The notes under the pieces were generated by a model. It was not told the origin of the DNA and made no database searches. It was given only the letters and a program-made list of their open reading frames with translations. This document shows, one piece after another, positions 57,001-64,000 of a stretch of 64,000 nucleotides of DNA. The position numbers and the translations under genes were made by a program. Where the stretch lies: positions 1-64,000 of the forward strand of contig DIYH01000025.1 of assembly GCA_002435755.1 (NCBI GenBank), written 5' to 3'. The stretch's first letter is position 1. Each line of letters opens with the position of its first letter. The stretch is from Flammeovirgaceae bacterium UBA6059 (GTDB taxonomy: Bacteria > Bacteroidota > Bacteroidia > Cytophagales > Cyclobacteriaceae).

Positions 57001-59739
57001 AGTGCCAACGAGGGTTTGATCGCTAAGTACGCGAGTGGTGGTAATTTCTCTTACTCTCTTGAGTTGAACACCAGCGGAAACATAGTTTTCAATATTTCAA
57101 ATGATGGTACTAACAGTATCACACTGACAAGTAGTTCAACCCTCAATGTTGACGAATGGACATCTGTAGCTGCCACATATGATCCTGGAAACTCTATGTC
57201 TATCTACATTAACGGAGTACTGGATGCGACATCCACTTCCGCAATTCCTGCGAGTATATTCAATGGAACGGCCGATCTCTGGTTAGGGGCTACCACACTA
57301 ATCAACGCGGATAGCATTCTGGATGGAGCCCTTGATGAAGTAAGAATTTGGAACGATGTAAGGAGCGCAACAGAAATCCAGAACAATTTGTATCGCTCTC
57401 TGGATGTTTCCAATGAATCTAACCTTGTCGCTTACTACAAGTTTGATGATGGTCTTGCCTCTGGCAGCAACACGAGCGCCGATAGTCTGGTCGACTACTC
57501 TGGTAATGATCATGTAGGAGTGCTCAACAGTTTCTCTCTCTCGGGAGGAGCCTCCAATTGGATAATCTCGGAAGCCCCACTTGCAGATGAATCTGCAGTA
57601 AGTGCTCTTGATGGTCCCGGAAATGCCCTGGCTTTTGATGGATCAAACGAATATGTCGAGATCACCGACAATGACGTGCTTGACATCACCGGACCGCTGA
57701 CATTAGAAGCATGGATTAGTGTTAGCTCCTCCCCCACTACAGACAATGAAGGCATTATATCCAAGTTTCTTAGTGCAGGTAATGAGCGTTCCTATAGTCT
57801 CGATATCACCACATCGGATAACCTGGAGTTCATCCTATCGGCAAATGGCACTAACGAAGCGGCCTTAACGAGTAGTTCTATCATCACCTCAGCGGATGGG
57901 TGGGCACATGTAGCAGCAGTGTTTGATCCATCAAACTCCATGTCGCTTTACATCAATGGTATTTTGGATGCAGAACTGACCGCAGGAGTGCCAGTATCCA
58001 TCAATGCAAGCTCGGCTAATCTATGGGTAGGTATGACCAACTCAGTCAGTGCTAACAATGCTCTCCATGTAGAAATAGATGAGGTACGTATTTGGAATAT
58101 CGCAAGAACAAGGGTTGAAATACAGGATAATATGTTTAAGCAATTGGAAGGTAGTGAAACAGGACTGGTCGCCTACTATACTTTTGATGGATTGGCAGTA
58201 GCCGCCACAGATACTTTAACTGACCTTACCAGCAATACGCTTACCGGAAACTTGACTAATATGGAGCCTACTTCAGACTGGGTCACCGCCACGGCAAGAG
58301 AACCCGAGAAGAATATTGAGGTCAACAACTGGAACACAACGACAACCTGGAAATCCAGGGCCGTACCTGATGCGGTTAGTGAGCAGCTAGACCTCAGCCA
58401 GGATATTACGGTAGACGGCCCGATCAACGTTGATTTACTCAATATCAACTCGGGAGTGACAGTGACCATTTCAACTGGCCAAACACTCACTGTCAATGGC
58501 AACTTCATTAACAATGGTGCGATTGTAGGGGATGGTACTTTAGTGATCAGCGGGGGCAGTCCGGCCTTGTACGGTGGCACCATCAACAACCTTCAGCTAT
58601 CAAGTGCCAATGCCATACTGATGAGTACTACCACTATCAGTAATACCTTGGATCTTAGCAGCAACAGCACGCTCAACATTGATGATTATAATCTCACTAT
58701 CAACCAGATTTCTGGTTTCAGCAATACTGCATACATTGAGACAAAAGATCAGAATACTCCTTCAGGTTACGTCATCAAGTCATTGGCGGTAGCGGATGGA
58801 GACTTTGTCTTCCCATTGGCTTCTAATAACTCTTACACACCGTTAACAGTCACTAATCTTGGGAGCACTGGTAACATAGAAGCTCGTGTATTTGACAATA
58901 CTTATGCGCAGGGTACGAGCGGAGTGATCATTGATACTGAGAAAGAAGTCAACAAATCCTGGGAAATCAATGGCGATGCTGGAGTCAACGTCACCGTCAC
59001 GTTGCAATGGAACGCTACAGATGAAGACCCGAACTACGCTTCCGGAAGATCCACTGCCTATATGAGTAAGAACGATTATGACTGGTGGGAAAAAATCACA
59101 CCTGACATAGGCGCAACAGGTAGTGACCCTTACGAAATCACAGCTTCAGGCATTCAGACCTTCTCTGTGTTTGGTACTGGTACAGATGATTCTTCCCTAC
59201 CGGTAACATGGTTGGCTTTTGACGCATTTGAAAACGAACAGCAAGAGGTAGAGCTATATTGGTCTACTGCTACCGAACTGAATAATGATCGTTTCGAGAT
59301 CGAAAAATCTTATAACGGTAAGGATTTTGAAATGATTGGGGAGGTACTTGGTCAGGGCACTATCAATAGTCAAAGCAACTATCAGTTTGTAGATACTACC
59401 CCTTCTGATGGCATCAATTACTATAGACTCAGACAAGTCGATTTTGATGGTACCGATGATTATTCAGAGTTGAAATCAGTATTCGTAGATTTCAGACGAG
59501 AGTTCAACATCAGTCTATCACCTAATCCGACATTTGACGTAAGCGTATTGAGGATTGATTGGGATCGTGATCAGCACTATAGTGTTGGCATTTTCGACCT
59601 TATGGGACGCAACCTGGGAGTGGTGCAATCCAAATTTTCAAGACTGAATCTGGATATGAGTCAGCTACCGATAGGTTTGTATATCATTAAGATCCACACC
59701 GGAGATAGGGTCATTTCCAAAAAACTGATGAAACGTTAG
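48052..59739 (+). CDS. Giant T9SS-secreted beta-helix / lamin-tail / LamG surface protein
   Basis: The start at 48052 (MLSRLSDLRS, 3895 residues) gives a standard signal peptide ending FIGFSQ; an ATG nine codons upstream is possible. Positions below count from 48025. About 35-1040 is a right-handed beta-helix built of two long repeats (GTYNENVIIDKSLTIQG and GSYSENVTVGKAVSLLGA). Near 1235 a DUF8202-like module starts (LQLWLRADAGTSTTIDN). Three lamin-tail domains begin near 1633, 1810 and 1992 (each VxI(S/N)EVxTxPQxDW...DxWIEL). Four LamG/concanavalin modules begin near 2185, 2563, 2953 and 3200 (xAxxFDGSxxYxxI...LTxExWI). About 3825-3904 is a T9SS type A sorting domain (LSPNPTFD, IFDLMGRNLG, LPIGLYIIKI). 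It is probably exposed on the surface as an adhesin or glycan binder; the ligand is unknown. Confidence 0.93.
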   Translation: MLSRLSDLRSTLLTLLFIGFHFIGFSQIHVNTGGSDMTGDGSIGNPYATIQNAINLAAPGETIIVAAGTYNENVIIDKSLTIQGPNVAVSGSSPRGGEAIIEPASQGNGVEIDADDVTIDGMQVGIVNVDAAIYATDHTGITIQNMVINADSVGIAMVGTGVLGGSIDINNNAITISDFQTTNTNSLATGVALVGLSGTVDVDLTNNVYMGGAQAIFVFGCLSSAILNISDEAVTNAIRGISVFSFNGVIRASSTLEVNGMSVTSFDEPVSGITNFPQAGIYFFTDGSSTDSHVLTATVNNCSFSGTSNTASDYAGVICGDFSSTNYGTLLQDITINETTFSNNENRGIQIRGQNTDVEINRSTFQNNGFDPVGAGGNHGFNVVVRNGAIASITNSFFTNPATQTSDEFDGLSLQAGSSLAISNSFFDQNGNGTIASTTGIDLSSNYFGTSDESAISALVGTGNDFTPWIPNDTDTNTGTAGFQPDLDSLYVGSTGVQIQTSGRIDEAITLVNAGGTVIVQSGSYSENVTVGKAVSLLGANQGTSGSGTRIGETMIDPATASVGITINSDNVTIDGFQLGTSSSSSNHSTALLNMGHSGFIARNSIIYSNGFGVTISSVSSGTVEISNNLVSMLNLEDPQNANTPSIGISVSSISGTADIDIIQNDITNASYGIGGYALTSEVITLFSGGTITGCTQGLAITNTNGIGGYSRSIGSIEYIVMSGFTGPDIDLAAPDAQAGIYAGTFTDGSTTTTADSIELTITGVDISETEVAGTDYAAINIVDFAGTFPFIDDDGVAVNVTVIDANLHNNDNRGFTLRGVNATATVTRSTIADNGNAAVVVSRLGHVTLTNNFLENPPTGTPTLLQTQTDATLTATDNHMTYESGSLADGQDANDKLNLSRNYLGTTTEATITGLIDNTNTDYSPWIDSGVDTNPSFAGFQPELDTLHVGTLGDQMAGGIIQEGHDLIDTLGTIVVNGNSYATDTLDVLKDITLSPLVSLTIDELVTEGGNLIVDNDLTITSVLTLNNGYIDLDLDDGNKTDDPVLTITGATVSGSFSDANHIEGIVQSDVAGAVSVDFPVGDEGSYRPVTVTPSNASTFQVAHYAESAPAGGGSSNSNLSDLVGDVSTALGPAVIQSALTTRYWNIDRTAGSGNANVGLQVLDSDMEVEPGTLSMTRLNSSGDWEEITRIGESGSDPYVVTGQTADFSEFSLVSAFGMAPGNVSSGLQLWLRADAGTSTTIDNTSITLWSDMSGVGTNASGATSPPLFRNDPSFNFNFNPVIVTDGLNDTLSTVINPIADSDDFTLFMVANNENMVTRGATGEGDGWSIRSASSVFTTNPSDVAEAVTGLTTTTTPTIHTLAFDQGISLSGYRNGTAGTPDNAVGSDLRNSTDSLNIGIDDTGFEAGSIAELIMYNQAYTGAERERIESYLAVKYGITLPNNYLAADGGIIWDISAASAGYNNDIAGIGRDDLSSLDQRKSRTINGDSLVTIALGNFDSPTSFDNNDAWLLWGNDDGVTTFGTLIDNAHAGTSNRIGRVWRVQETGTVGTVELAFNASASTETISLIVHPSDPTFPNNANREIYEMIYSTSTNDYRVSVDLTNGDYFTFAEGPVRGIPAVLISEVITDPQQDWSADGFHNPSPASGGTINSDDDWIELFVTESNVNLSGYTIDLIDSDTVSGGLGAGEAFTVSNYNSTSGGLFQATDSGDFVILGNLVTGAMNQDIQVVLRDANGDVVDQVLIESVSRGTGFNGNSTNAEDESVTRLFNDSDTNDDSNDFVLTKASLGTTDLLTGTVLINEVVTDPQRDWNTFSFTGNPPEDGATSGANDEWIELYIGADSLNLTNWTIEMIDGSDVSGELTLVSSGGVFNFTSYISANSGTFTDTRAGDYLVLGDPTGDMINDVYVVLRDPSGNIIDEVELGSDRAADGIGNEAPNGNATNNSLIDEAVARYTNAVNTGAPNNDFIQTYATPGATNSRSGTVVINEVVTNPQQDWSANNFDGTIGGNSTPSDTDDWIELYIGEDNLNLTNWSIEVTDNQFFSGSLASGGAFQSSIYFGSGTFLDTRAGDYLVLGNPTGSENITADALIRVMDATGTEIDKVEIGDDIEGDGNGDGAPDGDGAGSLSTGLNDESISRIPNATDTGDDVADFSHSTATLGRANAIVPTVYVGNALDFDGSDDEVNIGDVLLEAIGAVTIETWIYTHSFSGPSATTDIRTILSKGNSEDDAGSVGIYFEGDGSSSSNLIVALDNGTTKEELSFEVVATGITLNTWHHIAVGWTAGSGFNVYLDGVLIGTSTALTGILANTSDAFFLGNSTDPDEDHFDGLIDEVRIWNDERTQEEILENLNTTVDIEDIDLLAYYRFDHSSGLSVINLADNVFDGTLEAGMTDDDWVIADWPVFAENSTIVQSASGNQLSSASGQLSILNSTFLIDNDDILLIGHESSDFDTVTTLLPTGTLVSNRYARSWHLTKNDAAGTDGGIVNMSFEIGQEPDSSLTYYLLESSDPVTNFAITPIVGYQSGATSIDFTVDVDSLTNEQFYALGWSDAGPGNALDFDGTDDIVVIADDNSLDLTTTATWEFWINVDDITATSGILDKRTNVTTANAFSIGFNSGGTAIGSNFGIEATSNGTTNNLGASIDRTLFANGSWHHVAITYNSGAVNNFEIFLDGLSQSLVTSIDIDAALFNSSEELIIGSLDNGTTGFFAGQIDEVRIWNDVRTQGEILEYMNTNLAGDEANLVVYYRFNQGIGNDPYNLPGLSGSNNNGQLQGFDNLGVSTATSNFVTADRSNLTSGVSIINTTVDVLTNSSEELTLTSTLSDFLQDERDFIAWGHDGNSFVEVTTDLPSTSNLTTRIDRTWQLTKGDVNGNAGLVTFAFDLATTPDSDFTYYLLQRSGTSGTFDITEVLGSYPDGDSVKFTVEASQITSRNYFTLGRSGTGPGHAVDFDGSDDYIAVADNALLDITGALTLETWMNPDILPPSANEGLIAKYASGGNFSYSLELNTSGNIVFNISNDGTNSITLTSSSTLNVDEWTSVAATYDPGNSMSIYINGVLDATSTSAIPASIFNGTADLWLGATTLINADSILDGALDEVRIWNDVRSATEIQNNLYRSLDVSNESNLVAYYKFDDGLASGSNTSADSLVDYSGNDHVGVLNSFSLSGGASNWIISEAPLADESAVSALDGPGNALAFDGSNEYVEITDNDVLDITGPLTLEAWISVSSSPTTDNEGIISKFLSAGNERSYSLDITTSDNLEFILSANGTNEAALTSSSIITSADGWAHVAAVFDPSNSMSLYINGILDAELTAGVPVSINASSANLWVGMTNSVSANNALHVEIDEVRIWNIARTRVEIQDNMFKQLEGSETGLVAYYTFDGLAVAATDTLTDLTSNTLTGNLTNMEPTSDWVTATAREPEKNIEVNNWNTTTTWKSRAVPDAVSEQLDLSQDITVDGPINVDLLNINSGVTVTISTGQTLTVNGNFINNGAIVGDGTLVISGGSPALYGGTINNLQLSSANAILMSTTTISNTLDLSSNSTLNIDDYNLTINQISGFSNTAYIETKDQNTPSGYVIKSLAVADGDFVFPLASNNSYTPLTVTNLGSTGNIEARVFDNTYAQGTSGVIIDTEKEVNKSWEINGDAGVNVTVTLQWNATDEDPNYASGRSTAYMSKNDYDWWEKITPDIGATGSDPYEITASGIQTFSVFGTGTDDSSLPVTWLAFDAFENEQQEVELYWSTATELNNDRFEIEKSYNGKDFEMIGEVLGQGTINSQSNYQFVDTTPSDGINYYRLRQVDFDGTDDYSELKSVFVDFRREFNISLSPNPTFDVSVLRIDWDRDQHYSVGIFDLMGRNLGVVQSKFSRLNLDMSQLPIGLYIIKIHTGDRVISKKLMKR

Positions 59740-59758
59740 AACTATAGTTTAGTTAGGG

Positions 59759-59789
59759 CAATAGCAGACCGTCTACCCGCCTGCTATTG
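59759..59789. terminator. Bidirectional hairpin between giant adhesin and ABC transporter genes
   Basis: Perfect 9-bp arms CAATAGCAG and CTGCTATTG enclose 13 bases in the 44-base gap between convergent genes, overlapping the stop of the ABC transporter gene. No T-run follows. Confidence 0.5.
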
Positions 59790-61613
59790 ATAACCTTTGG
59801 CTTGTAACCTGAAAAGTTCCGCATACATACCGTTATGAGCCAATAGCTCTTCATGAGTGCCTAGTTCTTTTTTTGTACCATTCTCCAGTACAAGAATGCG
59901 ATCGGCCATCCGTACCGTTGAGAACCTATGGGAAATCAACACAGAAGTCTTCCCTTGTGTAAGTTCTGTAAACCTCTTGAATACTTCATGCTCCGAACGT
60001 GCATCCAATGCGGCAGTAGGTTCGTCCAAAATCAATAGCTGAGCATCTCTCATGTAGGCCCGCCCCAATGCTATTTTTTGCCATTGTCCGCCAGACAGGT
60101 CTACACCGTCGTGGAACCGTCGACCTATCATCTGATCGTACTGTTCCGGCAACTCTTCGATCACTCTATTAGCCATACTCTTATCTGCCGCTTCTTGTAT
60201 CACAGGCTTGTTGGTCTCATCTGTTATATTACCGACCGCAATGTTTTGTCCAGCTGTAAACTGGTACTTGACAAAGTCCTGGAAGATCACACTAGCCATG
60301 TTTCTCAAAGATTGAGGATCATATTCTTTCAGATCTATTCCATCCAGACGGATGACTCCCATTGTGGGATCGTAAAGTCTTACCAGCAATTTGACGAGTG
60401 TCGTCTTTCCAGCCCCATTTTCTCCTACCAATGCCAACTTCTCCCCTTCTCTGATCTCGAAACTAAGATCATGTAAGACCGGTTTTGTGGTATTCTGGTA
60501 AGCAAAACTGACATTGTCAAATGAGAAGCCCTTACTGATCACTTTAGGAGCAGGTAAAGCCGCAGTACTCTTCGCTACTTGCGGCTCTATTTGAAAAAAG
60601 TCAAAAAAGTCCTGTAGGTACATGGCACCTTCGGCAACAGAAGAAAACTTGTTGAGTATTCCTTCAATCAACGCTTTCAGTCTATTAAAACTACCAGCCA
60701 AAAAAGTAAGACTACCTACCGTAATCGCACCGACTACTGCACTGTATACTATGAAAACATAAGCTCCATAGTAACCAAGACTGCCAATAGCCGCTAGAAA
60801 CAGTCCCCAGTAAGCACGCTTCACCGCCACTTTTTTAGTTTGATCATAGTAGGCACTACTCACCTCTTTGAACCGATCAACCAGAAAACTACTTAGGCCA
60901 AAAATCTTCATCTCCTTGGCTGTTTCATCACTTGCCCCAGTAAATCTGAGGTAGTCCAACTCCCGGCGCTGTGGTGTCCAACTGCGTGTAAGAGAGTAGC
61001 TCAAAGCATTGAAATGTGTCTCTCCTAAAAATGCAGGAATAATCGAGATCACAACGAGCAGAATAAGCCCGGCATTGAAAGCGATGAGCCCGGCCAAAAG
61101 GAACAGAACGGTAATAAAGTCTTGTATCTGACCCAGTACCTGGGACATCAGCACGGTACGGCCAATAGTCTGCCTCCGTGCGCGCTCTAGTTTGTCATAG
61201 AAATCTGCATCCTCAAATTGGGCAAGGTCCAGTTTTGCAGCATGTTCCATAAGTCTGATGGATGTACTATTGGCCAGTAAATCTCCAAGTAAGCTATCAG
61301 TAAGTCCTATAGCCCTATTTAGTAAATCAGAAATAAGGATTATGCCGAACTCAGCACCTATGTACCACCATAATCTTGTATAATCAGGCAATTCAGCTCC
61401 GGCCTGAATGATGACCTCATCTATGATAAGCTTGCCAATGTATAAGGTGACTAGGGGTACCACTGACTTAACTAGCCTTAACGAAGCATTCAGAATTGTA
61501 TATCTTCGACTGGCAGTCCAGACCATTGAAAAGAAAGGCCGAATATTCTTTAGAGCATCCCATCTCTGGCTCCAACTGACCGATTCTTTACTATTCAAAG
61601 ATTTAATTGACAC
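59784..61613 (-). CDS. ABC exporter, fused membrane and ATPase domains
   Basis: The protein has 609 residues. The N-terminal transmembrane domain (about 30-335) has six hydrophobic segments. The ATPase has Walker A GENGAGKTTLVKLL (about 398), a Q-loop near SVIFQDF, signature LSGGQWQKIALGRAYMRD (about 506), Walker B LLILDEPTAALDA (about 528) and switch His in VLISHRFSTVRMADR. It should act as a homodimer or with another half-transporter to export lipids, drugs or peptides. No substrate-specific feature or partner gene is visible. It is divergent from the TerB-like gene. Confidence 0.95.
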   Translation of the reverse strand: MSIKSLNSKESVSWSQRWDALKNIRPFFSMVWTASRRYTILNASLRLVKSVVPLVTLYIGKLIIDEVIIQAGAELPDYTRLWWYIGAEFGIILISDLLNRAIGLTDSLLGDLLANSTSIRLMEHAAKLDLAQFEDADFYDKLERARRQTIGRTVLMSQVLGQIQDFITVLFLLAGLIAFNAGLILLVVISIIPAFLGETHFNALSYSLTRSWTPQRRELDYLRFTGASDETAKEMKIFGLSSFLVDRFKEVSSAYYDQTKKVAVKRAYWGLFLAAIGSLGYYGAYVFIVYSAVVGAITVGSLTFLAGSFNRLKALIEGILNKFSSVAEGAMYLQDFFDFFQIEPQVAKSTAALPAPKVISKGFSFDNVSFAYQNTTKPVLHDLSFEIREGEKLALVGENGAGKTTLVKLLVRLYDPTMGVIRLDGIDLKEYDPQSLRNMASVIFQDFVKYQFTAGQNIAVGNITDETNKPVIQEAADKSMANRVIEELPEQYDQMIGRRFHDGVDLSGGQWQKIALGRAYMRDAQLLILDEPTAALDARSEHEVFKRFTELTQGKTSVLISHRFSTVRMADRILVLENGTKKELGTHEELLAHNGMYAELFRLQAKGYQ

Positions 61614-61728
61614 TAAATATGATTATGATACTTTTCTTATATTTATTTTTAATATATCAAGAAACATATCATTAAGAAGTCTGTTTCGTTATGTATATAT
61701 TGCGGATAAATCCACTAACAACTACTAC

Positions 61729-62130
61729 ATGTTAACAGTTCAAGATCAAGTGAGTATTCTGGTACATCTGTCCAGGGCAGACAATGTTGTATCAGAGACA
61801 GAGGTGGAGCTAATTCACTACCTGGGCGAGCGTCTAAAGGTGTCTCACGATGAGATCGATGACCTGATCAACAATCCTAGGCCGGTACCTGATCTTCGTA
61901 ATGTACCGGAGGACGAGCGATTCGATTACCTGTACAATATCATCCAGCTCATGAAGATAGATGGAAAAGTGACACAGAGTGAAATTGAATTTTGTGAACG
62001 CGTGGCTGTAAGGCTAGGATATCTCCCGGGTGTAGTGGCAGATATGTCGGCCTATATCTACAGTGATCCTAAGATCACCACTAAGCGGTCATTTTTAAAG
62101 AGGATTGCAGACCAGCATAAACAGAAATAA
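61729..62130 (+). CDS. TerB-like protein
   Basis: The start at 61729 (MLTVQDQVSILVHLSRAD) gives 133 residues. The frame is open upstream to 61408, but that part runs antisense to the ABC gene and is not protein-like. The sequence is an all-helical TerB/DjlA-type domain with the paired acidic motif: LSRADNVVSETEVELIHYL in the first half and LMKIDGKVTQSEIEFCERVA in the second. TerB-like domains bind metal ions and occur in tellurite resistance operons and envelope stress systems. No ter neighbours are here, so the role is open. Confidence 0.8.
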   Translation: MLTVQDQVSILVHLSRADNVVSETEVELIHYLGERLKVSHDEIDDLINNPRPVPDLRNVPEDERFDYLYNIIQLMKIDGKVTQSEIEFCERVAVRLGYLPGVVADMSAYIYSDPKITTKRSFLKRIADQHKQK

Positions 62131-62158
62131 AAAAAGCCCTGACAGGCCATATAATATC

Positions 62159-62185
62159 AAAAAAGCCCCGAACGGGGCTTTTTTT
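62159..62185. terminator. Strong bidirectional intrinsic terminator
   Basis: GCCCC and GGGGC with a GAAC loop, flanked by six A on the left and seven T on the right, so it works in both directions. It serves the TerB-like gene (plus) and the 84-residue gene (minus), whose stop overlaps it. Confidence 0.9.
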
Positions 62186-62438
62186 AGTTTTGTTCAGAAA
62201 TAGCTTTTTCCAGTGTATCAATTAATTTCTTAGATACTTTTCTAGGGCTACCTTTCTTCACTTCTTTCAAAGCCTCTAGGGCTTTGCCACCGATTTCGTA
62301 AAGACCTACAGGGTTGCTGTCATAGCTATAGCTTCCGATCACCCATGCAAGTTCCTCCTGGATAGTCTGCTCGACTCCAAGAGCCTCTAGTTTTTGCTTT
62401 GCTTCAACACAAGCTTTTTCAATCAAAATTGCACTCAT
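62184..62438 (-). CDS. Small helical hypothetical protein
   Basis: The protein has 84 residues, soluble and mostly helical (ILIEKACVEAKQKLEALG, IQEELAWVIGSYSYDSNPVGLYEIGGKALEALKEVKKG, KKLIDTLEKAISEQN). I do not recognise a named family. Codon use, a clean start after an AT-rich promoter-like gap and a strong terminator at the end indicate a real monocistronic gene, likely well expressed. Confidence 0.7.
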   Translation of the reverse strand: MSAILIEKACVEAKQKLEALGVEQTIQEELAWVIGSYSYDSNPVGLYEIGGKALEALKEVKKGSPRKVSKKLIDTLEKAISEQN

Positions 62439-62558
62439 AATAAAAATGTCTTTGCTGTAATTATAAATTTCGCAGCAAAATTAGAGCAATAGCATTTAGA
62501 TAAACAAGGCAGATATGAAATTATTATTAAATCTTTAACACTGCAATCGATTTCTGAT

Positions 62559-63608
62559 CTAGGCCAACTCCAATTTCTTTATCCGATCATGCATTATTCT
62601 GAACCAGAGGGGCGGGAAGAGTGCCAATACCATCATACCTGGGTATCCTGTAGGCATGCTTGGAGCATCATCATAGTTCTTCAGGATCTGATATTTTTTA
62701 CTGGCAAGGAAGTGATGGTCTGAATGTCTAGAAAGTTCAAAAAGCATTAAGCGCCCTACAGGATGATTGGAATTCCAAGAGTGGTGAGGCATCACTCGCT
62801 CATACCTACCAGCACTCACCTCATTACGTTGTAAGCCATAATGTTCGATATAGTTGACCGTCTCTAGCAACAAAATACCCATTGCAGCTGATAACAAATA
62901 GAAACCCAAGACCTGCCAGCTAAAAGCAAAACCAATGGTGATGGCCACAACAGCTTGAATCAACTGATAAATGAACATCTCATTACTAAGACTAAACCTC
63001 GCCTTCCCTAGCTTCTTCATTCTATCGAACTCCAACTGCCATGCCGACAGATAGCTATACACAATCGACCTTATCCAAAATCCAAATACCGTTTCTCCCT
63101 TTCTCGAGGAAGCAGGATCATTAGGAGTACTCACATTTTTGTGATGTCCCCTGTTATGCTCTATGTAGAAATGCATGTAAAATGAACTCAGGAGTAACAG
63201 CTTAGCAAGTAGTCTTTCAAAGGGCTTTTTTCGATGACCTAGTTCATGACCTACATTGATGCCAAACGTACCACACACCATACCCATAGCTGTAATCCTA
63301 CCCACCGTGTCAGTGGTCGAAAGGCCCGGCTCTTGGATTGCACTAAAAAAATCAAAGGCTAGCAAATAAGTGAGCGGAACGATGAGATAGATCATCCAGT
63401 CATAGATGGGATCTTCTCGTATTATTTCTTCTTCTATTTCCGTTAGGTTATCAGTAGATGGAGACAAGAAAATCTCGAACAGAGGAATAAGAACAAAGGC
63501 CTCTATGACTGGTGCAAAAGTCAACCAACCATGGCTATGGAAAGACAGATAGGCCAGTGCAGGTAGAGTATAGGCCAATAAGTACTTAAGAGGTCTTATC
63601 CGCTTCAT
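62559..63608 (-). CDS. AlkB-type membrane hydroxylase (alkane 1-monooxygenase family)
   Basis: The protein has 349 residues with about six membrane helices. The histidine boxes of the diiron site are all present: NVGHELGHRKK, FYIEHNRGHHKNVSTP and ELSRHSDHHFLAS, plus the family motif NYIEHYGLQRNE. This matches AlkB-like alkane or fatty-acyl hydroxylases rather than ordinary desaturases. It would need a rubredoxin or ferredoxin partner, which is not in the window. Substrate (alkane or lipid chain) cannot be told from sequence alone. The next gene upstream ends 21 bases before its start. Confidence 0.9.
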   Translation of the reverse strand: MKRIRPLKYLLAYTLPALAYLSFHSHGWLTFAPVIEAFVLIPLFEIFLSPSTDNLTEIEEEIIREDPIYDWMIYLIVPLTYLLAFDFFSAIQEPGLSTTDTVGRITAMGMVCGTFGINVGHELGHRKKPFERLLAKLLLLSSFYMHFYIEHNRGHHKNVSTPNDPASSRKGETVFGFWIRSIVYSYLSAWQLEFDRMKKLGKARFSLSNEMFIYQLIQAVVAITIGFAFSWQVLGFYLLSAAMGILLLETVNYIEHYGLQRNEVSAGRYERVMPHHSWNSNHPVGRLMLFELSRHSDHHFLASKKYQILKNYDDAPSMPTGYPGMMVLALFPPLWFRIMHDRIKKLELA

Positions 63609-63629
63609 TAATATCTCAAATTAATAGAA

Positions 63630-64000
63630 TCAGCGGTATAATTCAAGACTACCAAAGGGTATGAGATAAGCTAATGACACTCCGAATATAAAGCTATTGG
63701 ATACATCAGGTACGCCCGAGTCACGACTCACAGGGTCCATGATATTGCTCAAGCTATAGGTGAAGAAACCTTCAAGGTGTATTTGTCCAAAGGGAAAGTC
63801 ATGACTTATACCTCCTCCCATTCTTAATCCGTACCCAAATTTTCCATCACGATCCGGGTCGTAAGTAAACCAATCGAACGGCTCAGTCACTTCTGGTTCC
63901 GGATCGAGTTGATGATTGATCAAGTATTCCAGATATGGCCCTAGCGCAATAAAGTACTTGGTCCTGCCATTGCCCAGGTAAGCTGTCATCAATAGTGGTA
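63630..64000 (-). CDS. Outer-membrane beta-barrel protein, 3' part only
   Basis: The frame is open through the window edge, so only about 123 C-terminal residues are seen. Alternating strands (KYFIALGPYLEYLIN, YGLRMGGGISHDF, IHLEGFFTYSLSNI, SFIFGVSLAYLIPFG) and an aromatic/Arg end match PorT- or OmpW-like small barrels of Bacteroidota. It precedes the AlkB-like gene by 21 bases on the same strand and may be cotranscribed. Family is uncertain. Confidence 0.65.
   Translation of the reverse strand, partial: PLLMTAYLGNGRTKYFIALGPYLEYLINHQLDPEPEVTEPFDWFTYDPDRDGKFGYGLRMGGGISHDFPFGQIHLEGFFTYSLSNIMDPVSRDSGVPDVSNSFIFGVSLAYLIPFGSLELYR

Noticed and set aside
54907..57513. Several minus-strand ORFs of 70-126 codons within the adhesin gene
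   Set aside because: They recur at the same place in each LamG repeat because the DNA is repeated, not because they are genes.
54560..58300. Repeated DNA that could suggest a CRISPR array or tandem satellite
   Set aside because: The repeats are whole LamG modules of hundreds of bases in one reading frame, with no short regular spacers.
61408..61728. Long N-terminal extension of the TerB-like protein
   Set aside because: It is antisense to the conserved start of the ABC exporter and does not look like protein.

Overview
The window looks like a piece of a Bacteroidota chromosome, most likely Cytophagales (a marine gliding-bacterium type). The clues are a type IX secretion (T9SS) sorting domain on a giant surface protein, DUF6443-type RHS proteins, DUF2807 and DUF2911 proteins, A-rich start regions without clear Shine-Dalgarno sites, and Bacteroidota-style trp and his gene sets. 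No rRNA, tRNA, CRISPR array or prophage was seen. The genus is an inference from gene content only.

Region 1 (about 1-16.5 kb, all minus strand) is an accessory surface and toxin locus. A 2715-residue RHS protein with a C-terminal HELIH metallopeptidase-like tip is followed, with an ATGA overlap, by a small gene that may encode its immunity protein. Next come a REP-associated tyrosine transposase flanked by two inverted copies of a 44-bp palindromic element, a glycine-rich membrane protein, a second RHS/SpvB-like protein without a toxin tip, a coiled-coil plus beta-barrel protein, and a MAM-like/discoidin/CUB secreted protein.

Region 2 (17-26.2 kb) holds envelope and household genes: a CapA-like phosphoesterase, an FKBP isomerase, a DUF2911 lipoprotein, an M1 aminopeptidase with a DUF302 partner, an alpha/beta hydrolase, a DUF2807 adhesin-like lipoprotein and a nitroreductase.

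Region 3 (26.5-31.5 kb, plus strand) is a signalling operon: SiaB-like kinase, SiaC-like phosphoprotein, a membrane PAS histidine kinase, a receiver-SpoIIE phosphatase and a small unknown protein. A second SiaB/SiaC pair lies at 37.7-38.7 kb, followed by a Roadblock/LC7 protein and a protein that looks like a SpoIIE phosphatase stripped of its catalytic motifs. The two modules together are the best candidate in this window for an undescribed partner-switching system.

Region 4 (31.5-47.7 kb, minus strand) is amino-acid metabolism: hisH-hisA-hisF-hisIE followed by a CtlX-type amidinohydrolase and a flavoprotein that has lost the redox disulfide; phenylalanine hydroxylase; and trpE-G-D-C-F-B-A plus a DAHP synthase. 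The trp operon begins with a readable attenuator: a 21-codon leader with three consecutive Trp codons, an antiterminator arm, and an intrinsic terminator just before trpE.

Region 5 (48-64 kb) has an 11.7-kb gene for a T9SS-secreted beta-helix/lamin-tail/LamG protein, an ABC exporter, a TerB-like protein, a small unknown protein, an AlkB-type hydroxylase and the 3' part of a beta-barrel protein gene cut by the window edge.
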